From Campylobacterales bacterium (GTDB taxonomy: Bacteria; Campylobacterota; Campylobacteria; Campylobacterales; QNZT01): a DNA stretch of 23,181 nt. The notes beneath the pieces were generated by a model. The model was not told the origin of the DNA. It was given only the letters and a program-made list of their open reading frames with translations, and did not search any database. Shown one piece after another: positions 13,526-23,000 of this stretch. Made by a program: the position numbers and the translations under genes. Position 1 is the first letter of the stretch; the number at the start of each line of letters is the position of its first letter. Location of the stretch: positions 1-23,181 of the forward strand of contig JALULO010000230.1 in the NCBI GenBank assembly GCA_027056215.1. Reading direction: 5' to 3'.

Positions 13526-15967
13526 ATGGAATATAATCCTTCCAAAACAGAACAAAAGTGGCAAGATATCTGGAGAGCCCAAGAAGCTTTTGAACCAAAA
13601 GAAGATAAAGCATTGCCAAAAAAATATATACTAAGTATGTTTCCTTATCCGAGTGGGCGTATTCATATGGGTCATGTTAGAAACTATACGATTTCTGATG
13701 CGATCGCTAGATACTATCGTAAAGAAGGATTTAATGTTTTACATCCTTTTGGCTGGGATAGTTTTGGTATGCCTGCTGAAAATGCTGCGATAAAGCATAA
13801 ACTTCATCCCAAAAAATGGACGTATGAAAATATAGACTACATGAGAAAAGAGCTTGCAACTCTTGGTTTATCATTTTCCAAAAAGCGTGAATTTGCAACA
13901 TCTGATCCACTCTATACGAAGTTTGAACAAGAGTTCATCATCAAAATGTTTGAAGAAGGACTTTTGTATGAAAAACGTCAAAGTGTAAACTGGTGTGAAA
14001 CCTGTCATACTGTATTGGCAAATGAACAAGTGGTAGAGGGGTGTTGTTGGCGTTGTGACAATGAAGTTGAACAAAAACAGATGCCAGGTTACTATATCAA
14101 AATCACCAAATATGCACAAGAGTTGCTTGATGATTTAAAAACACTTGAAGAGGGATGGCCAAAACAAGTCTTGACGATGCAGGAGAACTGGATAGGAAGA
14201 AGTGAAGGATTGGCTTTTAGCTTGTCTTTAAGTGATGAGGCTGTTTCTAAACTTGATGGCAATTTTAGTGCCTTTGATGTTTTTACAACACGTCCAGATA
14301 CGATCTATGGTGTTAGTTATACAGCACTTGCTCCAGAACATGAGATTGTGAAGTATCTTGTTGCGCATAATCTTTTAGATACGCAAAAGATTGAGGCTAT
14401 CAAAGCGATGCAAAAAGTGAGTGAGAAAGATCGTGCCTTGGCTGATAAAGAGGGAGTGAGTCTTGATATCGAAGTTATTCATCCTCTAACGGGTAAAAGA
14501 GTTCCTGTATGGGTGGCAAATTTTGTATTGGTTGGATATGGTGGCGGGGCAGTTATGGCAGTACCAGCACATGACCAAAGAGATTATGAGTTTGCTAAAA
14601 AATATGATTTACCAATCCATGAAGTGATCACCGATCCAAAAAGTGACTTAAAAAAGGAAGCTTATACAGATAACGGTGTATTGGTGAACAGTGCAGATTT
14701 TGATGGCTTGAAGAGTACTAAAGCAAAAAAAGCGATTATTTACCATTTTGAAAAAGTGGGGTTAGGGCAAAAGCAAATCAACTACAAACTTCGTGACTGG
14801 GGAATCAGCCGCCAGAGATACTGGGGTGCTCCGATACCGTTTGTACATTGTCCATCTTGTGGACTTGTGCCTGAAAAGATAGAAAATCTTCCTGTTACTT
14901 TACCAGATGATGTAGAGATTACAGGAGAGGGTAATCCACTTGAAAACCACCCTACATGGAAAAAGTGTCACTGTCCAAAGTGTGGTGGTAATGCGACCAG
15001 AGAGACAGATACGATGGATACATTTGTACAGAGTTCATGGTATTTTTTACGATACTGTACCCCAAATGATCAAACAAAAGCGTTTGAAAAAGAGGATGTT
15101 GCTTATTGGATGAGTGTTGATCAGTATGTTGGCGGTATCGAGCATGCGATTTTGCATCTGCTTTATGCAAGATTTTTTACCAAAGCACTTCGTGACTTGG
15201 GATATATCAGTGTTGATGAACCTTTTAGCAATCTTTTGACACAAGGAATGGTACTCAAAGATGGTGCTAAGATGAGTAAATCAAAAGGCAATACCGTTGA
15301 TCCAGATGAATTGATCACAAAATACGGCGCGGATACGGCGAGACTTTTTACCCTTTTTGCAGCGCCACCTCAAAAAGAGTTGGAGTGGAATGATTCTGCT
15401 GTTGAGGGTTCTTTTAAATTTATCAGACGTTTTGTAGACCGCGTGGAACATGTAAACGCTGATCACTTACCGCAAATCGATCATACAACGCTTAGCAAAG
15501 AGGAGAAATATGCCCGTAAGAAAGTCTATGAAGCCTTAAAAAAATCGGATGAGATTTACAAAACAAGATCATTTACTTTCAATACAGTTATCGCAGCATG
15601 TATGGAAGCACTCAATGCTCTAAATGCACAAAAAAATAGCGACGTTTGGAGTGAAGGGTATTTTGTACTTTTGCATATCCTTGAACCTGTGATACCGCAT
15701 ATCTGCTGGGAGTTGAGCGAAACACTCTTTAAAAGAGAAAATTTCAAACCTATCAAAATCAAAGAAGAGGTATTTGTAGAAGATACGATAGTACTTGCTG
15801 TAACGATCAATGGTAAAAAGCGTGAAGAGATTGAGGTTGATAAAGCACTTCAAAAGGATGCGATTTTACAAAATGCAAAAGAAGTTTGTGCCAAATGGTT
15901 AGAGGGAAAAGAGATCATCAAAGAGATTTATGTTCCTTCTAAATTGGTTAACTTGGTGGTGAAATAG
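13526..15967 (+). CDS. leuS: Leucyl-tRNA synthetase
   Basis: This class I enzyme charges tRNA-Leu with leucine using ATP and edits mischarged products. The 813-residue protein has the HIGH-type signature as HMGH (47-50, within PSGRIHMGHVRNYT), a first zinc module CETC ... CCWRC (157-178), the inserted editing domain with FTTRPDTIYGVSY and VPAHDQRDYEF, a second Cys cluster (CPSC at 442-445 and CHCPKC at 481-486), the KMSKS motif exactly (582-586), and the tRNA-binding C-terminal helices. All catalytic motifs are intact and the length is normal for Campylobacterota. The start has AGGAG eight bases upstream. lptE follows after two bases. Confidence 0.98.
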   Translation: MEYNPSKTEQKWQDIWRAQEAFEPKEDKALPKKYILSMFPYPSGRIHMGHVRNYTISDAIARYYRKEGFNVLHPFGWDSFGMPAENAAIKHKLHPKKWTYENIDYMRKELATLGLSFSKKREFATSDPLYTKFEQEFIIKMFEEGLLYEKRQSVNWCETCHTVLANEQVVEGCCWRCDNEVEQKQMPGYYIKITKYAQELLDDLKTLEEGWPKQVLTMQENWIGRSEGLAFSLSLSDEAVSKLDGNFSAFDVFTTRPDTIYGVSYTALAPEHEIVKYLVAHNLLDTQKIEAIKAMQKVSEKDRALADKEGVSLDIEVIHPLTGKRVPVWVANFVLVGYGGGAVMAVPAHDQRDYEFAKKYDLPIHEVITDPKSDLKKEAYTDNGVLVNSADFDGLKSTKAKKAIIYHFEKVGLGQKQINYKLRDWGISRQRYWGAPIPFVHCPSCGLVPEKIENLPVTLPDDVEITGEGNPLENHPTWKKCHCPKCGGNATRETDTMDTFVQSSWYFLRYCTPNDQTKAFEKEDVAYWMSVDQYVGGIEHAILHLLYARFFTKALRDLGYISVDEPFSNLLTQGMVLKDGAKMSKSKGNTVDPDELITKYGADTARLFTLFAAPPQKELEWNDSAVEGSFKFIRRFVDRVEHVNADHLPQIDHTTLSKEEKYARKKVYEALKKSDEIYKTRSFTFNTVIAACMEALNALNAQKNSDVWSEGYFVLLHILEPVIPHICWELSETLFKRENFKPIKIKEEVFVEDTIVLAVTINGKKREEIEVDKALQKDAILQNAKEVCAKWLEGKEIIKEIYVPSKLVNLVVK

Positions 15968-15969
15968 TT

Positions 15970-16479
15970 TTGAGACATCTGATTTGGATTTTTATAGCAC
16001 TCTTTTTTGTTTCATGTGGTTACAAGCCAACACTTTTATATACGAAAAATATCTTAGGAGATAAGATATATGTAGAAGTAAAAACAAGTTTGGCAGATCC
16101 TGAAAATACTGTTTTGATCCGTGATGCAGTCAATGAAGCAGCAATTAAAAGATTTAGATCCAAGATCGTACCGCAAAAAGAGGCAAATTCTATGCTTTTT
16201 GTCTCACTAAAGAGAGTGACATTTTTGCCGATACAGTATGATAAGAATGGGTATGTAATCGCCTATAAAACGTATGTAACGTTGTCAACACGATATAAAG
16301 ATATGCGAGGTCATCAAAATATTATCACTTCCACAGGTGATTTTGACTTTGCGATTGAATCAAATAGTGTGATATCAGATACAAAACGTTTTGAAGCGAT
16401 TAAGAATGCTTCATATAAAGCTATCGATGATTTTATCTCAAAACTCTCGATTAAAGGTATACCAAGTGACTATAAATGA
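15970..16479 (+). CDS. lptE: LPS-assembly lipoprotein LptE-like
   Basis: LptE is an outer-membrane lipoprotein that plugs the LptD barrel through which LPS reaches the cell surface. The 169-residue product has a lipoprotein signal peptide (MRHLIWIFIALFFVSC) with the modified Cys at 16 followed by GYKP, similar to the 'CGY' start of LptE proteins. The mature region contains the 'YV..kt...DP' beta-strand and a C-terminal helix (AIKNASYKAIDDFISKL). It begins with TTG at 15970, two bases after the leuS stop; no ATG or GTG is available before the signal peptide. The sequence is divergent, so the name rests mainly on signal peptide, size and its place after leuS. It would be processed by Lgt, LspA and Lnt. 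Confidence 0.75.
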   Translation: MRHLIWIFIALFFVSCGYKPTLLYTKNILGDKIYVEVKTSLADPENTVLIRDAVNEAAIKRFRSKIVPQKEANSMLFVSLKRVTFLPIQYDKNGYVIAYKTYVTLSTRYKDMRGHQNIITSTGDFDFAIESNSVISDTKRFEAIKNASYKAIDDFISKLSIKGIPSDYK

Positions 16480-18016
16480 TATTGTTAAAGAGACAATTAA
16501 AACTCTAAATGCAAAGCGTGCTATTTTAACACCGGATAACTATCTAAAAACCTTTTGCCAAATTGCACAAAAAAATGGATTTAGTATACAAGAGTGTCAT
16601 AAAAAAGAAAAATTTATTAAAAAACTCAACGATACTATGCAAGAGGATATCGCTAAATATAATGTCAATTCTCTTGATGAGCTATTGACATATCTCGTAT
16701 CAAGTTTAAATCGTCTGACTTTAGGCAATAGTGGTAGACAAAAGTTGGTTACAATGACATTGATAAAACAACTTTTAAGATTGTTAACACGTTCAGGTGA
16801 TCAAAAGATTAGAGATTTGGCAAATGCATCTTTAGAACGTATTGAATATCTCGCTGACTTGAATTCGTTTGAGATAATTGCGCAGAAGTGGGAAGAGATA
16901 CTTGAAAATAAAAGCAATGATTATATGTTTCGATTACAAAAAATCAGCGGATCATCTTCTCATGATATCTCACAAATACTTGATAGTATAGAAGCATTAC
17001 TGGATAATAGCAAAACAGAAGAGACCCTGAATGCTATGGCAGGGGTAATCATCTCATCGTTAACTCCATCGTTGACACAAACACTTGATGATGAGATAGC
17101 AACAATTGGTTATACATTGCAAAATAGTCCACAGCAACTTGGAGAGAAAAAATTTCAAGATAGCTTAAAAGTATTGATTGAAAAACGTATTAAAATAGAT
17201 AAAGAAGAAGTGAAACAACGGGTTCTTTCCCTTGATGAAATACTCAGTGATGTCTCTGTGAAAATTGTCAAACTTATGGATAATAGTAATATCAGTAACA
17301 AAAGGGTTAAAGAGATTAAAAAAGAGTTGGTCCATGCGAGTGAGGAGAGTACAGACTTTGAAGTAATCAAATCTAAACTGCTAAAGATTGCTGATTCATT
17401 GGATATTGAGACCAAAGAGTTGAGTGAGATTATGGAAAAAGAGGATACTTTGGTAACACAAATGCAAGTAAAGATCAAAAAACTTGAAAAAGCACTTCAA
17501 GTTGCAAAAAAAGAATCCAAATTAGATTTTTTGACAGGACTTGTTTCTAAAAGAGGACTTGATGAAGAGTTACATCGTGCGGATAAAAGTTTCAGACGTT
17601 ATCATATCGAATATTCTGTAGCATTTTTTGATATTGACTATTTTAAATCTATCAATGATACTTATGGTCATGAAGCAGGTGATTTGGTTTTAAAACAGTT
17701 AGGAAAACTTTTACTTGGTCTTAAACGTGATGTTGACATCATTGGGCGATATGGAGGGGAAGAATTTTTGGCATTATTACCCAATACACCATTGGAAGGT
17801 GCTCAGATTTTCGCCGAAAAAGTACGTTCACAAGTTGAAAGTTTTACATTTAAGTATAAAGGTGAGAAAGTACCTGTAACCATCAGTGCAGGTGTTTCTA
17901 ATGCCCAAGACTTTGACACCCAAAAAGAGGTGATAGAAGAAGCTGATAGCATGGTATATAAAGCAAAACAAAATGGTAGAAACAGAGTTTATCCGATAGC
18001 GAAAGTTATGGCATGA
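16466..18016 (+). CDS. Diguanylate cyclase (GGDEF) with long helical N-terminal region
   Basis: The 516-residue protein should make cyclic di-GMP from two GTP. The C-terminal GGDEF domain (about 350-510) has DFLTGLVSKRGL, FFDIDYFKSINDTYGHEAGD, an intact GGEEF active site (430-434), the product-inhibition I-site RDVD (421-424, five residues before the active site) and AGVSNA. The first 345 residues have no membrane segments and are helical, with a likely coiled coil just before the GGDEF domain (LVTQMQVKIKKLEKALQVAK), so it is cytoplasmic with an unknown sensory input. I chose the GTG at 16466 (AAAGG at 16453-16457), which overlaps lptE by 14 bases, over the in-frame ATG at 16391. Its stop shares ATGA with folC. 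Confidence 0.92.
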   Translation: MTINDIVKETIKTLNAKRAILTPDNYLKTFCQIAQKNGFSIQECHKKEKFIKKLNDTMQEDIAKYNVNSLDELLTYLVSSLNRLTLGNSGRQKLVTMTLIKQLLRLLTRSGDQKIRDLANASLERIEYLADLNSFEIIAQKWEEILENKSNDYMFRLQKISGSSSHDISQILDSIEALLDNSKTEETLNAMAGVIISSLTPSLTQTLDDEIATIGYTLQNSPQQLGEKKFQDSLKVLIEKRIKIDKEEVKQRVLSLDEILSDVSVKIVKLMDNSNISNKRVKEIKKELVHASEESTDFEVIKSKLLKIADSLDIETKELSEIMEKEDTLVTQMQVKIKKLEKALQVAKKESKLDFLTGLVSKRGLDEELHRADKSFRRYHIEYSVAFFDIDYFKSINDTYGHEAGDLVLKQLGKLLLGLKRDVDIIGRYGGEEFLALLPNTPLEGAQIFAEKVRSQVESFTFKYKGEKVPVTISAGVSNAQDFDTQKEVIEEADSMVYKAKQNGRNRVYPIAKVMA

Positions 18017-19170
18017 ATTTGAGTGCATATCTTGCAGATAAACCTCTTTTTTATGATGAGATAGATCTCAAACGTTTTCCCTCTATTTGGGAGAAGTATA
18101 AAAAATATTTTAGTTTATCTAAAATTATTCATGTTATCGGAACCAATGGAAAAGGGAGTACAGGTAGATTTTTAGCGCACTATCTCTATAAAAGAGGGGA
18201 AAATACGGGACACTATACCTCTCCACATATTTTGTCATTTAATGAGCGTATCTGGTTAAATGGTCACAATGTTGATGATGCATTATTAGAAGAACATCAT
18301 GCCAAATTACAAAATATCATCAATGCGCAAGATCTTGAGGCGATGTCTTATTTTGAATATACAACATTATTGGCAATTTCCATTTATGAAAAGTGTGATT
18401 ATATAGTCCTTGAAGCTGGTCTTGGAGGAGAGTTTGATGCAACAGCTGTTTTTCCAAATGATTTAACTATCGTGACACCTATTGGGATAGATCATGAGAG
18501 TTTTTTGGGAGATAGTATTGAAAAGATTGCTTCTACAAAACTACGTGCCGTACGTAAGTTTGCGATATTGGGTAAACAAGATAATCGTGTTTATAAACTT
18601 GCAAAAGAATTTTCACGTAAAAAAGGTATAGAGTTTTTTCGTTATGGTTACTTTTTTACCAAAGATGAGATTGCAAAAGTGAGAAGAACAATACGGACAC
18701 TAAGACTTCCTAACTTTTTTACAGATAATTTATTGTTAGCCCTTGCTGCTGTAAAATTTTTTGGATTTGAAATCAAACTAAAAGAGTTTGAAGGATTTAA
18801 ACTTTTTGGAAGAGTACAAAAAATTGCATCAAATGTTACGATTGATGTTGGTCATAATCCTATGGCCGCCCAAATGCTCTTAAATGTTTTTAAAGATAGG
18901 CGTATCGTTTTGATTTATAATAGTTACAGTGATAAAGATTATCATAGTATTTTATCAATCTTATCACCGATTATTAAAAGAGTTGAAATTTTGCCGATAT
19001 ACAGTCAAAGAGTTGAAAATCAGAAAATTCTTCAAGAGTGTATCGTATCTTTAAATATCCCATTTGATATCTTTGAAAGTATACACAGTGATGAAGAATA
19101 TCTAGTATTTGGCTCATTTGCAGTTGTAGAGGAGTTTTTAAAACATCATGCTAAAGAGGTCAAACCCTAA
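18013..19170 (+). CDS. folC: Bifunctional folylpolyglutamate synthase / dihydrofolate synthase
   Basis: FolC joins dihydropteroate or folate to glutamate with ATP, a late step of folate synthesis in the cytoplasm. The 385-residue Mur-ligase-type enzyme has the ATP loop GTNGKGST (43-50), SPHILSFNERI (70-80), the metal-binding EAGLGGEFDAT (134-144), DHESFLG (160-166) and Lys176 at the place of the carbamylated lysine. The C-terminal domain holds DVGHNPMAA and VFGSFAVVEEF. Length is slightly under the usual 400-430. The start lies in the ATGA overlap with the diguanylate cyclase. Its 3' end overlaps the next gene by 23 bases. Confidence 0.94.
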   Translation: MNLSAYLADKPLFYDEIDLKRFPSIWEKYKKYFSLSKIIHVIGTNGKGSTGRFLAHYLYKRGENTGHYTSPHILSFNERIWLNGHNVDDALLEEHHAKLQNIINAQDLEAMSYFEYTTLLAISIYEKCDYIVLEAGLGGEFDATAVFPNDLTIVTPIGIDHESFLGDSIEKIASTKLRAVRKFAILGKQDNRVYKLAKEFSRKKGIEFFRYGYFFTKDEIAKVRRTIRTLRLPNFFTDNLLLALAAVKFFGFEIKLKEFEGFKLFGRVQKIASNVTIDVGHNPMAAQMLLNVFKDRRIVLIYNSYSDKDYHSILSILSPIIKRVEILPIYSQRVENQKILQECIVSLNIPFDIFESIHSDEEYLVFGSFAVVEEFLKHHAKEVKP

Positions 19171-19969
19171 ATTACTTCTATTTACTTTTACATCACTTGC
19201 CATCACACTGCTTATAGTGGCGATGGTATCACTCTTTTTCTCTTCCAAAACAGTAGATGTCAAACGTCAGGAGATAGCCTTAAGCCAAAAGTTAAAAAAG
19301 CTTAAAGCAGATATTGCACAAAAAGAGTACTACTACCAAAATATCAAAGACAATATCGATGAAATGCAAGATCTTGTAGGTCTAAATCAAAAAAACCAAA
19401 CACAAAATATACATAAAATATTACAAAAATGCACACCTTTTATTAAAAAGATAGTATTGGCATCCTTACCAACAGGTTATCCATCAAAATCCAGACGCAT
19501 TACCTCTACTTTTGGTTATCGTATGCATCCTATACTCCATGTAAGAAAGTTTCATCATGGGATAGATTTTGGTGGACATCTTGGTATACCAATCAAAGCT
19601 ACAGCAAACGGTATCATAGAGTTTGCTGGCTACACAAAAGGTGGATACGGTAATCTAGTAATTATAGATCATAGTTTTGGTTTTAAAACACTTTATGGGC
19701 ATATGCTAAGAAATCTGCAAGTTAAAAAAGGAGATTTTGTCTCTAAAGGAGAAGTGATCGGATACCTTGGAAATACAGGTATGTCCACCGGTCCTCATTT
19801 GCATTATGAGATAAAATATATCAGAAATATACTCAATCCATCCGACTTTTTAGTGGCAAACATGCATAGTTTTAACAAGTTATTATTAGAGCAGACAAGA
19901 ATAAATTGGCAAGCACTCATACGTGCTATGACTAATCAGTATCAAAAGTATGTATCATTTACAAAATAG
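19148..19969 (+). CDS. M23 (LytM) family peptidoglycan metallopeptidase, membrane anchored
   Basis: The 273-residue product has one N-terminal membrane helix (about 9-31), a periplasmic coiled coil (about 36-77) and a LytM endopeptidase domain (about 115-235). Zinc ligands are present: His136 and Asp140 in FHHGIDFGG, and His217 and His219 in GPHLHYEI, with His185 in LYGHM. Such enzymes cleave peptide cross-links in peptidoglycan; Campylobacterota relatives (Csd type) set helical cell shape. It overlaps folC by 23 bases, so it depends on the same transcript. A hairpin begins at its stop codon. Catalytic competence is inferred from complete ligands; a shape role is inferred from relatives. Confidence 0.93.
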   Translation: MLKRSNPKLLLFTFTSLAITLLIVAMVSLFFSSKTVDVKRQEIALSQKLKKLKADIAQKEYYYQNIKDNIDEMQDLVGLNQKNQTQNIHKILQKCTPFIKKIVLASLPTGYPSKSRRITSTFGYRMHPILHVRKFHHGIDFGGHLGIPIKATANGIIEFAGYTKGGYGNLVIIDHSFGFKTLYGHMLRNLQVKKGDFVSKGEVIGYLGNTGMSTGPHLHYEIKYIRNILNPSDFLVANMHSFNKLLLEQTRINWQALIRAMTNQYQKYVSFTK

Positions 19970-20013
19970 GATAATGCATATTATGGATATGCCACTCTGC
20001 TATCATTATCCTA
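19967..20013. terminator. Inverted repeat at the end of the M23 gene, possibly bidirectional terminator
   Basis: A 10-bp perfect stem TAGGATAATG/CATTATCCTA (19967-19976 with 20004-20013) begins at the M23 stop codon. The 27-base loop contains a smaller CATAT/ATATG hairpin. It lies between the convergent + strand operon and the - strand gene ending at 20068, so it may end transcripts from both sides. A strong U-tract is missing. Confidence 0.5.
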
Positions 20014-20067
20014 ATACTTACAAGCAGTTTTAAACTATGCATCACCTTTAACCGATACCCAATTATA

Positions 20068-23000
20068 TCAATCTCCGGCTACTTCCTGTGCGACTTGTTT
20101 CGCTTTTTTAAGATCTGTTTTTCCACTTCCTAGTTTTGGCATCTCCTCAAGATAGTGGTAGAGGGAAGGTTTCATGAGTGGGTTTAGAGTGCTTTTTGCG
20201 ATCATCTCTTTGAGACTCTTTTCATCTATGTCACCGTGATAGAGTAGGATTATCTTTTCTCCTTTTTTACTGTCACTTGCACCGGCGGCTACGATATCGA
20301 TCTCTTCAGGGATGATTTTTCGTATCTCTTCTTCTACTGCACTTAGGCTAATCATCTCACCACCTATCTTGACAAAGCGTGAGTAGCGGTCAACGATTGT
20401 CAAAAAGCCATCTTCATCAAGTTTCCCTTTATCACCAGTGATATACCATCTTACACCATCAATCTCTTTGATAACTTCTTGGGTTTTTTGTGGAGCTTTG
20501 AGATATCCTTGCATGACTTGTGTCCCACCGATAAGCACCATACCCGCTTCACCGGTTGGTAACTCTTCAAAAGTATCTGGATCTACGATTTTAAGCGATG
20601 ATCCAGGGAAAGGCATACCAACAGTACCAGCCTTTTGACCTATTTGTAGATGCCAGTATTGGGTGTTTAGAACATCTGGTATATTTGCGCTGATTCCCGG
20701 TGTGGTTTCCGTTGTACCATATGCTTCAAAGATATCCAGACCAAATTTCTTTTTAAAGGCAAGACGTACATCGTCTGAAATCTTTTCAGCTCCTCCTACC
20801 ACAAAACGGATCGATTTAAACATCAATGGTATGAGTTTTCTATTTTTACTATAGATTCTGAAAAATGTAGAGGTTCCAAACAGAAGTGTACCGTGATATT
20901 TTGCTGCAAGTTTACCGACATTTTCCGCATCGGTAGGATCTGGTTGACATATAAATGGTACACCCTCAATAAGTGGTGCAAAGGTTGCTACAGTAAGTCC
21001 AAAAGAGTGAAATATCGGTAGTGTTGCCATAATCACATCATCATCTTTAAAATTGAGCAAGTTGGTAAACTGTTTGATATTTGCCATAAAATTCTTATGA
21101 CTTAACAAAATCCCTTTTGGGACACCTTCACTACCACTGCTAAAGAGTATAGCTGCTGTGTTGTGGATGTCTGATTTTGCAAGAAAAAGTTTTTCAAGTA
21201 AGATATATGGTAAAAGTTTCATCAATGCCCAGTTACGTAAAATAGTACTTTTTTGGATTTGTGTTTTTAAATCTTCAAGATAGATGACATTGACCTCTTC
21301 TAAAACTTCTTCTATATCGATTCCCTTGGCTTTGAGTTTGGTTATAAACTGTTTAGACGTGTAGATTGTTTTGATATCTGCCAATGTGATTGCATGGGCT
21401 AGGGCTATTTTATTGGAAGTATAGTTTAGATTTACTACTGTTTTGCCAAGACATAGTGTTGCAAGATTAACGATTGTGCCACCTGCTGAAGCGGGCAGGA
21501 CGATACCAATATTTTGTTCATCTTTGCTTATCTCTTTAATCTTTTGTGCAAAAGCAAAAACCACTGCCGCTAGCTTATGGTTACTAAGCTCTGTACCAGT
21601 TGCATCTGCTACAGAGAGTTTTTCTCCTCTTGATTTTGCCATTTTAAGCCAGTTGTGTTGTATTGGCTTTAGGGTGTCTGTATATTTATTCCATGAATCT
21701 ATCTGAAGTTCAAAGATTGCTTTTTTGAGTTTTGCTGCATTTGTACCAGAGTCCAACGGTTTACCAAAAGAGACACCGATATCACGCTCTCTCGAAGAGA
21801 CATTGTGTTTGAGTTTATCATGAGCGAAGGAAAATCTACTTCCCCATAGACCTCTGATGTAAAAAGGGATGATCGGTACATCTATATCTTTGGTGATACG
21901 TTCAAATCCTCTTTGAAATTTACCCAGATGTCCATTTCTAGTGATTGCCCCTTCTGGAAATATAGCAACGATTTTACCCAGACTTAGTTTTTCATGTACT
22001 GCTTTAAAGGCTTCTTTACTTCCTCTAGCAGAGATAGGGATAACACCAAAAAATCTAAAAAATGGTTTAAGATACCACTTTTCATAAAAACTACGCTCTA
22101 TCACAAAACTGATACGTCTAGGACAAGCGATGGAGAGTACAATCCAATCTATATAACTTACATGATTTCCCAGCAATAGGGCTGCTCCATCTTTTGGGAA
22201 ATTTTCAACACCATGAACACGTAGATGATAGCGAAATAGTGCGATAACTTTAAACACTAACCTTAGTAAAAATTGGGGTAGGGTGATAAAAGCATAAAGC
22301 GCACCTATGATAACAACAGCGATAAGCATATGAAAGAGACTTTGTGTACTAAGTCCATTGAGTGCACTGTACATGGTTAATCCCAAAAAGATAAGCATAA
22401 ACCAGTTTTGTACAAAGTTACTGGTTGCCATCACACGACCGAGTTGGTGCGTATGGGCACGGTATTGGATGAGGGCATTGAGTATGACGATCAAAAATCC
22501 TCCAAAAATACCGAAGAGTAAAAATTCAGCACCTAAGAGGTAAAGGTTAGAAGTTTTGGTGATAGTGTAGATGATAGCTGCAACACCTATAGCACCGATA
22601 GGAATAAGCCCTGTCTCTATGTAACGTTGGGAGAGTTTTGCAGTTAAGATCGATCCGATGGCGATTCCAAGTCCAGCGAGTGCCATAATCCCTTGTGCGA
22701 TGATAGTATTGTTTTCTCCGCTTACTTCTTTGAGATGCACACCAAAGATCGCCAATACAACTTGTGCAACACCAAAAAAGATACCAAGACCTATGATACT
22801 TTCTATGATGACACGGTTAGACAGAGCGATAGAAAAATTTTCTTTGAGATAACCAAAATGCAAATACTTATCTTTGTTAAAGCGAAGTGTACTATCGCCC
22901 TCTAAAAAGGTTGGTATCTTTGTTGTAAGCCAGACCTGTACTATGGCAAGAGTGACTAGTATCAAAGCTATCGACCAAACATGCGATAGGATCTGAGATG

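Noticed and set aside
16391..16465. ATG at 16391 for the diguanylate cyclase
   Set aside because: It would overlap lptE by 89 bases and adds 25 residues that read as out-of-frame lptE sequence; GTG at 16466 has AAAGG upstream.
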